A stretch of 64,000 nucleotides of DNA from Verrucomicrobiaceae bacterium. Its GTDB lineage: Bacteria > Verrucomicrobiota > Verrucomicrobiia > Verrucomicrobiales > Verrucomicrobiaceae. Every line of letters begins with the position of its first letter. Within the stretch, counting starts at the first letter, position 1. The notes under the pieces were generated by a model that searched no databases, was not told where the DNA came from, and was given only the letters and a program-made list of their open reading frames with translations. The DNA lies in NCBI GenBank assembly GCA_015075365.1, contig JABTUN010000001.1:310001-374000 (forward strand), given 5' to 3'. Below, piece by piece: positions 50,741 through 58,290 of this stretch. The translations under genes were made by a program, and so were the position numbers.

Positions 50741-51754
50741 ATGATCGTTTGCCTCGAATCCTCCGTCCTCGGCGGTTATCTTTCCAATGAAGTCCCCGGT
50801 TTGGTGACGGGAATGTTCCATCTCACCGGCCAGAAGCAGCCAGTGCGCATCGAACTGGTCGGAAACTTCCTCCAGGACATCGCCGGCTGCCGTGTGGAGT
50901 TTCACAACCCGCTGCCGGAGATGAACGAAGCCCATGTCGAGGCCATGTCCGCCCTCCAGACCGGCTACACCGGCGTCATGACCGCCTCCTACCGCGTGGC
51001 GAACATCCCGCGCCGCCGGGCGGGAAAGGCCACCTCCCTGCCGGTGCCACCGGGGCTGAAAAACCTGCTTTTCTTCGAATGGTTCAACCAGGACGGCCAG
51101 CGCGTGCTCATCCAGTCCTGGCACCTCCAGGTGCGCGTCTCCGCCCCGCGCTGGCAGCTCACGAAGGACGAGGAAAACGCCCTCCTGCGCCAGAACCGTG
51201 CCCGCCGGAAGCATTTCCTCCTGGGGGAGCGCGGAAAGGATCAGGATCCGGGTGATGCCCCGCACGGTGCTGGTTTTGACGACTCCTTCCGGCCGACCGA
51301 TCCGGCCAGCGACCCCTTCCAGCCGCCCTCCGGCATGAAAAAAGGCCCGCAAGTGCCTGCGATGCCGGAAAAGGCTCCCAAGTCGAATGATCCGGCCACC
51401 CGCTCCGCCGCGCTGGCGAAGGAACTGCGCCGTTTTCAGAACCTGCTCGTCTTTAATGACGAGATCCGCACCCGGCCCGCCGTGCTGCGGCTGCTCTCCA
51501 CCGTGGCGGACCTCGGCGCGCATCTGGTGCACGTGCTGCGCCAGTTCTCCGAGGCCGTGCGGCCGGAGTGGAAGTTTCTCATCACAGATCTGGAGCAGAG
51601 CCTGCCGCTTTTCGCCGCCGCGCTCAATGCCACCGACAAGCTCGTGCAGCAAAACCCCGCCGGGGCCGACATCGAATGGCTCGCCGGGGTGCAGGCCAGC
51701 CTGCTGAACATCGAACTGCGCATGCGCGAGCTTCTCGGTCTCTTGCGGGACTGA
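50741..51754 (+). CDS. Hypothetical protein, not recognised
   Basis: 337 residues, of no family I recognise. The ATG at 50741 is supported by a promoter whose -10 box ends 11 nt upstream. The N-terminal 150 residues are rich in beta-strand patterns (GYLSNEVPGLVTGMFHLTG, VRIELVGNFLQDIAGCRVEF) and could form a beta-sandwich. Residues about 155-220 are charged and Pro-rich, probably disordered. The C-terminal 130 residues are helical with many Leu and Glu/Arg (ALAKELRRFQNLLVFNDEIR, HLVHVLRQFSEAVRPEWKF), suggesting a helical bundle. No signal peptide or membrane segment. A palindromic operator candidate sits in its promoter. The neighbouring ABC genes start 150 nt downstream with their own promoter, so a shared job is not shown. 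Confidence 0.7.
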   Translation: MIVCLESSVLGGYLSNEVPGLVTGMFHLTGQKQPVRIELVGNFLQDIAGCRVEFHNPLPEMNEAHVEAMSALQTGYTGVMTASYRVANIPRRRAGKATSLPVPPGLKNLLFFEWFNQDGQRVLIQSWHLQVRVSAPRWQLTKDEENALLRQNRARRKHFLLGERGKDQDPGDAPHGAGFDDSFRPTDPASDPFQPPSGMKKGPQVPAMPEKAPKSNDPATRSAALAKELRRFQNLLVFNDEIRTRPAVLRLLSTVADLGAHLVHVLRQFSEAVRPEWKFLITDLEQSLPLFAAALNATDKLVQQNPAGADIEWLAGVQASLLNIELRMRELLGLLRD

Positions 51755-51828
51755 AGGCGGAGGGCAAAGAGCGGAGGACGTGGAGCTCGGAGCCTCCTCA
51801 CATCACACCGATTTCACGCAAAGGGATA

Positions 51829-51857
51829 TTGCCCGCGGCGCGCGCAGTCGCTAGCCT
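51829..51857 (+). promoter_or_regulatory. Predicted promoter of the ABC exporter operon
   Basis: TTGCCC at 51829-51834, 17-nt spacer, TAGCCT at 51852-51857, 47 nt before the first ABC gene. The -10 box is identical to that of leuD and the TPR gene. Confidence 0.42.
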
Positions 51858-51904
51858 CGCTCGGATTTCGAACCCTCCGCCCCCGTGCCCCACGCTCTCT
51901 GTTC

Positions 51905-52891
51905 ATGATCTCCGTCGAAAACCTCCACCGCTCCTTTGGCGATCTCAAGGCCGTGGACGGCGTCTCCTTCACCATCGACAGCGGCCGGGTCGTCGGCTTT
52001 GTCGGCGCGAACGGCGCGGGAAAAACCACCACGATGCGCATCATGGCCACACTGGATCATCCCAGCAGCGGACGGGTGGTTTTGGGCGGGCACAATGTCG
52101 TGCATCATCCTGCAAAGGCGCGCCGCATCCTCGGCTGGATGCCGGACAGCTTTGGCACCTACGAGCACATGACGGTGCTCGAATACCTCGACTTCTACGC
52201 ACGCGCGCTCGGCTATCGCGGGAAGGAGCGCCTCGCGCGGGTGCAGGAGGTCATGGACTTCACCGACCTCACGCCGCTGGCGGACCGCATGAGCAACAAG
52301 ATGTCCAAAGGGCAGACGCAGCGCCTCTGCCTCGGCCGCGCGTTGCTGCACGATCCGCAGGTGCTCATCATGGATGAGCCTGCCGCCGGACTCGACCCGA
52401 AGGCGCGCATCGAGCTGAAAAACCTCATCCGCATCCTCTCGCAGGAAGGACGCACCATTTTGATCAGTTCCCACATCCTCTCCGAGCTCGGAGAGATGTG
52501 CGACAGCCTGCTCTTCATCGACAAAGGCCGCATCGTCCACCATGGCGATGCCGACACACTGAAACGCAGCGGCCAGAACGAGCAGACCACCATCGTGAAT
52601 GTCGAGGTGGCCGGCGATCCGCGCGCCCTGCAAAACTGGGCGCTCACCGCTGCTCACGTCAAGATCCTCGACGAAACAAAACGCGGCGCGCGCCTCTGCA
52701 TCGACTCCGCCGACGAGCAGATCGTCGCCGGCGTGCTCAGACGCCTCGTCACCGATCAAATCCTCGTCCTCGACTTCCACCGTGAGGAACGCCGTCTCGA
52801 AGACGCCTTCGTGGACATCCTGGCCGATCTCAACAAACCCAAGCCGCCGCCGGTGCCCGTCGTGCTGCCGCCACCTCCTCCCGCCGTCTGA
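51905..52891 (+). CDS. ABC transporter ATP-binding protein
   Basis: 328-residue nucleotide-binding subunit. Walker A is GFVGANGAGKTTTMRI near 33-48; the ABC signature is MSKGQTQRLCLGRALL near 137; Walker B is VLIMDEPAAGLDPK near 155; the H-loop is LISSHILSELGE. The N-terminal domain follows the CcmA/GldA-type exporter pattern, with a C-terminal DUF4162-like region at about 230-310 and a final Pro-rich tail. It is the first gene of a four-gene run with two permeases and a DUF58 protein. Exporters of this type move lipids, polysaccharides or antibiotics; the substrate here is unknown. Confidence 0.93.
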   Translation: MISVENLHRSFGDLKAVDGVSFTIDSGRVVGFVGANGAGKTTTMRIMATLDHPSSGRVVLGGHNVVHHPAKARRILGWMPDSFGTYEHMTVLEYLDFYARALGYRGKERLARVQEVMDFTDLTPLADRMSNKMSKGQTQRLCLGRALLHDPQVLIMDEPAAGLDPKARIELKNLIRILSQEGRTILISSHILSELGEMCDSLLFIDKGRIVHHGDADTLKRSGQNEQTTIVNVEVAGDPRALQNWALTAAHVKILDETKRGARLCIDSADEQIVAGVLRRLVTDQILVLDFHREERRLEDAFVDILADLNKPKPPPVPVVLPPPPPAV

Positions 52892-52922
52892 TCGTCATCA
52901 TGACGATGACGAATCTCAAATC

Positions 52923-54320
52923 ATGAATTCCGCCCACACCGACTTTCCTGACCGCCTCTCGCCGATGGTGGTGAAGGAGCTGCGTCAGGGGCTGCGCATG
53001 AGACTGTTTGGCGGCGTGTTTCTGACGCTGCACATCCTGCTGATCCTCATCACGCTCATGGGCGGCGCGTCGTCGAACGACCGGTCGATCAGCGGGCTGT
53101 TTGACGGGCTTATCACCGTGATTCTTTGCGTTGTTTTCCCGCTTCGCGGATTTGCCGCGCTGGCGCAGGAGATGAAGGCTGGCACGCTGGACATGCTGGT
53201 GCTCACGCGCCTGTCCGCGTGGCGGATTGTGCTGGGGAAATGGAGCTCCACGGCGCTGCTCTCGCTGCTCGTGGCGCTCAGCGTGCTGCCGTATGTCGTC
53301 TCCCGCTACGTGTTTGGCGGCATTGACCTGATGGACGAGGTGGGCACGCTTTTTTTGAAATGGCTGGGAGGCCTGGTGATCGCCGCCGCCATCGTCTGTG
53401 TCTCCACCATCCGCCAGCAATGGCTGCGCGGCCTCATTGTCGGCCTGCCGCTGCTCGGGCTTGGCTTCTTCGGTTTCATCTTCGCGATTTTTAGCAGTTT
53501 TGGCCCCGGCGGCTCCACGACGACCTTTGGCGGAGTCTCGGTTTCCACCTTCATGACCTCCAGTTTGTGGTTCATCACGCCGCTGGCCGCGTGGGCTGTT
53601 TTTGGCCTGTTGGGGGTCGCCACCACGCGCATCGCACCGCCGTCGTCTTTGTTCCCGGTTTTCAAACGGCTCGTGCATTTCATCGTCGTGGCCGTGGTGG
53701 CTGTCTTTTCGTGGCAGATGGCTGTTCCGCTGCTCTACCTCGTCATGGCGGATGTGATGCTGGAGCAAAACAGTGACGTGCCGTCGGTCCATGCGGCCTT
53801 TTACAGGCGCGGATGGCCGGGACGCCTCGCCGGGTGGTTTTTCGCCCCTGGCTGGGCTTCCGGCTTTTTCTTTGCGCTGCTCCTCACCAGCATTGCCGGT
53901 GTCGCGGCCTGGCAGGCGGGCGGGCTCGACAGCGTGGCGCAAGTCTGGCTCACCGCCTGCTCCATGTGGCTCGTCGCCTGCCTCATGCAACTCGTGGCAG
54001 GGCGCGGCACCGGGGACCGGCTGGCGCTCTTCGTCATCACGCTGCTGTGCGTGCAGGTGCTCACCGCGCTCGTCTCCTCGATGATGATTGCCGCGTCTGT
54101 GTCGGGCAGGGCGCCTTGGGCCGGCACGCTGCTTCCCACGCTGGTCATTTCCGCCTCCAGCATCAGCAGCGGCGGCAAAACGGACATTCTCACCACGGGT
54201 CTCGCCATCAGCAGCCTCTGGCCGCTTCTCCACTTCCTCCAGGCCCTGCTCGCCCGCCGCCGGCTCCGCGCCGTCTTCCAGGAAGCTTCTGAAATCCAAC
54301 ATCAGAAATCCAAAACCTAA
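52923..54320 (+). CDS. ABC transporter permease 1
   Basis: 465-residue membrane protein; the ATG at 52923 follows the ATPase gene by 31 nt. It starts with DFPDRLSPMVVKELRQGLRM, followed by about ten membrane helices, for example VFLTLHILLILITLMGG and TVILCVVFPLRGFAALAQE. The motif MKAGTLDMLVLTRLSAWRIV after the second helix is the coupling-helix pattern of ABC-2 permeases. It is paralogous to the next gene (both have DRLSPMVVKELR near the start), so the transporter is probably a heterodimer. The last 20 residues include the predicted end QKSKT, reaching the next gene after one base. Confidence 0.85.
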   Translation: MNSAHTDFPDRLSPMVVKELRQGLRMRLFGGVFLTLHILLILITLMGGASSNDRSISGLFDGLITVILCVVFPLRGFAALAQEMKAGTLDMLVLTRLSAWRIVLGKWSSTALLSLLVALSVLPYVVSRYVFGGIDLMDEVGTLFLKWLGGLVIAAAIVCVSTIRQQWLRGLIVGLPLLGLGFFGFIFAIFSSFGPGGSTTTFGGVSVSTFMTSSLWFITPLAAWAVFGLLGVATTRIAPPSSLFPVFKRLVHFIVVAVVAVFSWQMAVPLLYLVMADVMLEQNSDVPSVHAAFYRRGWPGRLAGWFFAPGWASGFFFALLLTSIAGVAAWQAGGLDSVAQVWLTACSMWLVACLMQLVAGRGTGDRLALFVITLLCVQVLTALVSSMMIAASVSGRAPWAGTLLPTLVISASSISSGGKTDILTTGLAISSLWPLLHFLQALLARRRLRAVFQEASEIQHQKSKT

Positions 54321-54321
54321 A

Positions 54322-55779
54322 ATGGCCTCCACGCTCGATCTCCGCGACTTCTCCGACCGCCTCTCCCCGATGGTCGTCAAAGAGCTGCGCCACGGCCTGC
54401 GCGCGCGGATGTTCACCTCCATCCTGATCGGCACGCATGTGCTGCTGATCGTGCTCATGAGCGGCGCGATGCTTGGCGTGCCGCAGGAGATGGTGCATGG
54501 CATGTTCTGGGGCGGCGCGGCGCTGGCCTTCCTGCTCTTCATGCCGCTGCGCGGGGCTGGCGCGCTCACGCAGGAGTCGCAGGATGGCACGCTCGACATG
54601 CTGATCCTCACCTCCATCAGCTCCACGCGCATCGTCCGTGGCAAGTGGGCCGCGCTGATGGGCCAGAGCCTGCTCCTCGCCGCCTCCCTGCTCCCCTACA
54701 TGGTGGCGCGCTATCAATGGGGCGGCGTGGAGATCGTCAGCGAGCTCGTGGCGCTGCTGGCCCTGCTGCTGGGCAGCGCGCTGATCACCGCCGCCGTCGT
54801 CGCCTTTTCCTCCCAGCGCTCCCTCATTCTGCGCATCTTCCTCGGCCTGGCGATGATGTGGCCCGCGTGGGGCGTGGGCATGTTCGTGGTGATGCTGGCC
54901 ATCGAAAAGAGCTTCAGCGACAGCCTGTTCCGGGAGCTGTCACTGCTGCCCTTCTGGCAGCAGGTCATGCTGATCGCCGGCATCATCGCGACCATGCTTT
55001 ACGCCGTGTGGCTCTTCCTCGCGCTCGGTGCCTCGCGCATCGCGCCGCCCTCGGAGAACCACAGCACGCGGAAACGGCTCGTCTACCTTGCCTTCACCCT
55101 GTTCATCACCGCTTTGGGCTGGTATGTGTGCCTCGCCATTGATGACGAGGCCATTCTCTGGTGCATCTTCCCCGGCGCCTTCCTCACCATCCTCGCCGGG
55201 ATCGACATGATGACCGAGGACCTGCCGCGTTTTCCCACGGTGATGATGCCCTTCGTCGAAAAGCCGCTCCTTGCGCCCTTTCCGCGCCTGCTGGCACCTG
55301 GCTGGGCCTCAGGCGTGCTTCTTTACGCGGTCCTCTCCGGCCTCGTCTGGTCCATGACGATCTCTTATGTGGTTCAGAACAAGTATGCTGATGAAATGTG
55401 CTCCATTTTCGCGCTTCTGCTCACCGCCGCCGTCGTCCCCGTCTGCATCCGCCTGAACAAAAAGAACGCCTTTGCCAACTGGTGGGCTGTGCAGTGGGCG
55501 CTCGTCGCCGCAGGCGCGCTGCTGTCCATTTTCGGCGCGGTGACGGGTGGCGCGGGCATCGGCATTCTCAGCATCTTCATCCCCACGACCGCCTTTTTCG
55601 GCGCGGCGGCCTCCAGCGGTTCCTTTGATGAAATGCTCGCCGCAGGTGCCGTCATCGGCTTCTTCTGGCTCCTCGCCGCCGTGATCTACGGTCTCAGCTC
55701 CGGCGACGACACCTACCGCAGCCTGCTGGCGGAGGCGAAACTGCTCCATGAGCAGGAAAAGCGCTCAGATCCCTCATGA
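54322..55779 (+). CDS. ABC transporter permease 2
   Basis: 485-residue membrane protein, paralogous to permease 1 with LRDFSDRLSPMVVKELRHGL at the N-terminus and QDGTLDMLILTSISSTRIVR as coupling-helix pattern. The start at 54322 follows the permease 1 stop by one base. About ten to twelve membrane helices are visible, including SLLLAASLLPYMVARYQWGG and LFITALGWYVCLAID. The C-terminus is short and charged. Its stop overlaps the DUF58 ATG by four bases, so all four genes form one operon. Probably forms the second half of the export channel. Confidence 0.85.
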   Translation: MASTLDLRDFSDRLSPMVVKELRHGLRARMFTSILIGTHVLLIVLMSGAMLGVPQEMVHGMFWGGAALAFLLFMPLRGAGALTQESQDGTLDMLILTSISSTRIVRGKWAALMGQSLLLAASLLPYMVARYQWGGVEIVSELVALLALLLGSALITAAVVAFSSQRSLILRIFLGLAMMWPAWGVGMFVVMLAIEKSFSDSLFRELSLLPFWQQVMLIAGIIATMLYAVWLFLALGASRIAPPSENHSTRKRLVYLAFTLFITALGWYVCLAIDDEAILWCIFPGAFLTILAGIDMMTEDLPRFPTVMMPFVEKPLLAPFPRLLAPGWASGVLLYAVLSGLVWSMTISYVVQNKYADEMCSIFALLLTAAVVPVCIRLNKKNAFANWWAVQWALVAAGALLSIFGAVTGGAGIGILSIFIPTTAFFGAAASSGSFDEMLAAGAVIGFFWLLAAVIYGLSSGDDTYRSLLAEAKLLHEQEKRSDPS

Positions 55780-56654
55780 TCGCCGCCGACACGCCTTCCC
55801 TGCTCGCCATCCACGCCCGCGCACGCGCCTGGGCAGGCGTGATGCGGCTGCCCTTCCGCCAGCAGCGCTGGCGCGGACAAAGCGGCGAGCAAATGGGCAC
55901 CGGCACCGGCAGCAGCCTCGATTTCCAGGATCACCGTGCCTATTTTCCCGGCGATGATCCGCGCCAGATCAACTGGCAGGCCTACGCGCGCACCGGGAAC
56001 TACAGCATGAAGCTCTACCGCGAGGAGGTGCGTCCGCTCGTCGATCTCATCCTCGATGTGTCCGCCTCCATGTTCGCGTTTCCCGACAAGGAGCAGCGCG
56101 CGCTCGAACTCTTCGCCTACGCCGTCGAGGCCTCGTTGCAGACCGGTGCCACGCTGCGCTGTTTTGCCATCCGCGGCCAAACGCACCGTCACATCGAAAA
56201 CGACGCCGTTTTGTCCGCCAGGTGGCCGCAGGAGGTCGAAAACCTGCCCGCCGACGACTCCGCGCCCGCGCTGCATCACGTCCCCGTGCGCGCCGGTGCC
56301 ATGCGCATCCTCATCAGTGATCTGCTGTTTCCCGCCGATCCCGATCCCATGCTGCTGCCGCTCAGCACACGTAGCGGAAGGGGCATCGTCTTTGCTCCGT
56401 TCAGTACCGAGGAATGCGATCCGCGCTGGGATGGCAATTACGACTTCATCGACGCCGAGACGACCCGCGCGCACGAGCACCGCATCGATCCCGAACTCCT
56501 CACGCGCTACGAGGACGCCTACCGCCGCCATTTCACCCTCTGGAAATCCGCCGCGCAAAAACACGGCATCGCGCTGGCCCGCGTTTCCTCGACGGCCGAC
56601 TTCCAAAAGGCCCTCCAAGCCGAGGCACTGCCAGCGGGAGCCGTCGAGATGTGA
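55776..56654 (+). CDS. DUF58 domain protein
   Basis: 292-residue protein with the DUF58/VWA-like pattern: GTGSSLDFQDHRAYFPGDDP, RQINWQAYARTGNYSMKLYR, and the MIDAS-like DLILDVSASMF (DxSxS). DUF58 proteins usually pair with MoxR AAA ATPases; no MoxR gene is visible here, though it could lie elsewhere. Its start overlaps the permease stop (ATGA), so it belongs to the exporter operon. The stop codon lies within a 7-nt-phased repeat that also covers the stop of the converging rsmA-Nudix gene. Its function in the exporter is unknown; a role in assembly is suggested by context only. Confidence 0.87.
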   Translation: MIAADTPSLLAIHARARAWAGVMRLPFRQQRWRGQSGEQMGTGTGSSLDFQDHRAYFPGDDPRQINWQAYARTGNYSMKLYREEVRPLVDLILDVSASMFAFPDKEQRALELFAYAVEASLQTGATLRCFAIRGQTHRHIENDAVLSARWPQEVENLPADDSAPALHHVPVRAGAMRILISDLLFPADPDPMLLPLSTRSGRGIVFAPFSTEECDPRWDGNYDFIDAETTRAHEHRIDPELLTRYEDAYRRHFTLWKSAAQKHGIALARVSSTADFQKALQAEALPAGAVEM

Positions 56655-56694
56655 GAAGTAAGATGTTAGATGTGAGCCTTTTCCAACTTCTCAC
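56648..56694. repeat. Heptad repeat covering two convergent stop codons
   Basis: Four 7-nt units (GATGTGA, GAAGTAA, GATGTTA, GATGTGA) at 56648-56675, followed by ACTTCTCAC at 56686-56694 that pairs with GTGAGAAGT at 56651-56659. The DUF58 stop (56652-56654) and the rsmA-Nudix stop (56666-56668) both lie in the array. Confidence 0.8.
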
Positions 56695-58042
56695 CTCCGA
56701 CACCACGCCACGCCTTCCAGCACGTCACAAAGCCCTTCGCAAAATCTTGCGGACGCGCCGCCACCCACGCGTCGATGTCCTCCGGCTTGAACCACTCGCC
56801 CGTGGCGATTTCCTCCGGCAGGCAGCGGATCGGTCCGTCGTGGTGCGCGAGCCGCAACTCGACGAACTCGTGGTCCGTGTGCTCGCCGGCCGGAATTTGC
56901 GCCGCCAGCTCCGTCGAAGGCACGTCGATGCCGATTTCCTCCTTCAGCTCGCGCACTGCAGCATCCGCGTAGGCCTCGCCCGCGTCGAGATGCCCGGCCG
57001 CGCTGCTGTCCCATTTCATAGGAGACACATCTTTGAGATGGGAGCGCTGATGGAGATAGATTTTACCTCGGGAATTGATCACAAAGATGTGCACCGCACG
57101 GTGCAGCAGCTTCCGCGCATGCACTTCGCCGCGCGTGAGCTGGCCGGTGACCTCGTTGCGCTCGTTCACCACGTCGAAGACCTCGCTGGCCTTCTGTCCT
57201 GCGTCCGCCGTGGTGCGGTTTTCGTAGCAGCGGGCGATTTGAATCCACTGCTCGAGACTCAGCTCCTCCGCCCGCACCGTCGCGGACACGCCGAGCGCCT
57301 CCACCAGCATGCTCCAGCCGCCGGGAGCCTCCGGCAGCAGGTTCTTCATCTGTTTACGACGTTGGGAGAACCCCATGCGCACCAGCCGGTCAAACAACAC
57401 GCGGTCAAACACCGGCAGCGTGGCCGGATCACGCGGCGTGACGCGGATGACGGCTGAATCGACCTTCGGACGCGGCTGGAAGACCTCCGGCGGCACGATG
57501 CGCAGGATTTCGACATTCCAGTCCTTCTGCACCAGCAGCGAGAGCGCGCCATACGCGTCATCGCCGCACTTCGCGGCCAGACGGTCGCATACTTCCTTTT
57601 GCAGCATGAAGACGGCGCTGCTCACCGGCGTCGGCGGCGTGAGCCAGTGCTTCAGAATCTCACCGCCGACGGAGTAGGGCAGGTTGCCGATCAATTTCAC
57701 CGGCCCATGGCGGAACCATGGCCGCAGGTCGATGCGCGTCGCATCCTCCGCGATCACCTCCACATCCGCGCGGCCCTCAAACCGGCGCTGCAGCTCCGGC
57801 GCGAGCTGGTAGTCCTTTTCGATCAGCACCAGCTTCTTCGGACGCCCGATGAGGTGCTCCGTCAGCGCGCCCATGCCGGGACCGATCTCCACCACCAGCG
57901 GCGCGTCGTCCGGCACGATCTGGTCCGCGATCCAGCGCGAAATCGAAGCATCGACGAGGAAATTCTGCCCCATGCTCTTGCGCGGGGCGATTTCCGCGCC
58001 TTCACGGCTGCGCAGGGTTCGGCGGGGCGGGGAATTTCTCAT
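56666..58042 (-). CDS. rsmA: RsmA (16S rRNA dimethyladenosine transferase) fused to a Nudix hydrolase domain
   Basis: 458 residues in one frame. The ATG at 58042 leaves a short N-terminus before RKSMGQNFLVDASISRWIAD; upstream open frame does not fit. RsmA (about 1-275) dimethylates two adenosines in helix 45 of 16S rRNA: VVEIGPGMGALTEHLIG, LIEKDYQLAPELQRRF, and the catalytic NLPYSVGG (N-L-P-Y). After a linker, residues about 290-458 form a Nudix domain close to the isopentenyl-diphosphate isomerase-like or YfcD type: VFDVVNERNEVTGQLTRGEV, LHRAVHIFVINSRGKIYLHQ, and a complete box GHLDAGEAYADAAVRELKEE. No frameshift or internal stop is visible, and the join is 15 residues from the RsmA domain end. 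The Nudix substrate is unknown. E. coli RsmA is only about 273 residues. Confidence 0.92.
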   Translation of the reverse strand: MRNSPPRRTLRSREGAEIAPRKSMGQNFLVDASISRWIADQIVPDDAPLVVEIGPGMGALTEHLIGRPKKLVLIEKDYQLAPELQRRFEGRADVEVIAEDATRIDLRPWFRHGPVKLIGNLPYSVGGEILKHWLTPPTPVSSAVFMLQKEVCDRLAAKCGDDAYGALSLLVQKDWNVEILRIVPPEVFQPRPKVDSAVIRVTPRDPATLPVFDRVLFDRLVRMGFSQRRKQMKNLLPEAPGGWSMLVEALGVSATVRAEELSLEQWIQIARCYENRTTADAGQKASEVFDVVNERNEVTGQLTRGEVHARKLLHRAVHIFVINSRGKIYLHQRSHLKDVSPMKWDSSAAGHLDAGEAYADAAVRELKEEIGIDVPSTELAAQIPAGEHTDHEFVELRLAHHDGPIRCLPEEIATGEWFKPEDIDAWVAARPQDFAKGFVTCWKAWRGVGGEKLEKAHI

Positions 58043-58227
58043 ACGTGGCATCCATGCGTGTGCCCCGCGCCCTCGGCAACGGTAGAGTCGCCGGAATACC
58101 CCGCCGCCTCTTTTTCCCTGGACAGTCTGGTAGCACGGTCTGGGCACCCCCCGTCGCTCATGGGAGAAATCCAGATGAACATGAGCCGAAGGGAAGGAGC
58201 CCAAAACAGAGTGGTGGTAATAAATAA

Positions 58228-58255
58228 TTGCTATTTTTCATAATTTTGATAAAAT
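58228..58255 (+). promoter_or_regulatory. Predicted promoter of the haloperoxidase-like gene
   Basis: TTGCTA at 58228-58233, 16-nt spacer, TAAAAT at 58250-58255, in an A+T-rich block of about 70 nt that contrasts with the GC-rich surroundings. The start codon is 35 nt after the -10 box. One of the two best promoters in the window. Confidence 0.6.
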
Positions 58256-58290
58256 CGTTTCAAGTATCTAAACTTTAAACCACTGTTTCT

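Noticed and set aside
55776..56654. MoxR-DUF58 operon
   Set aside because: No MoxR AAA ATPase gene is adjacent; the DUF58 gene belongs to the ABC exporter run instead.
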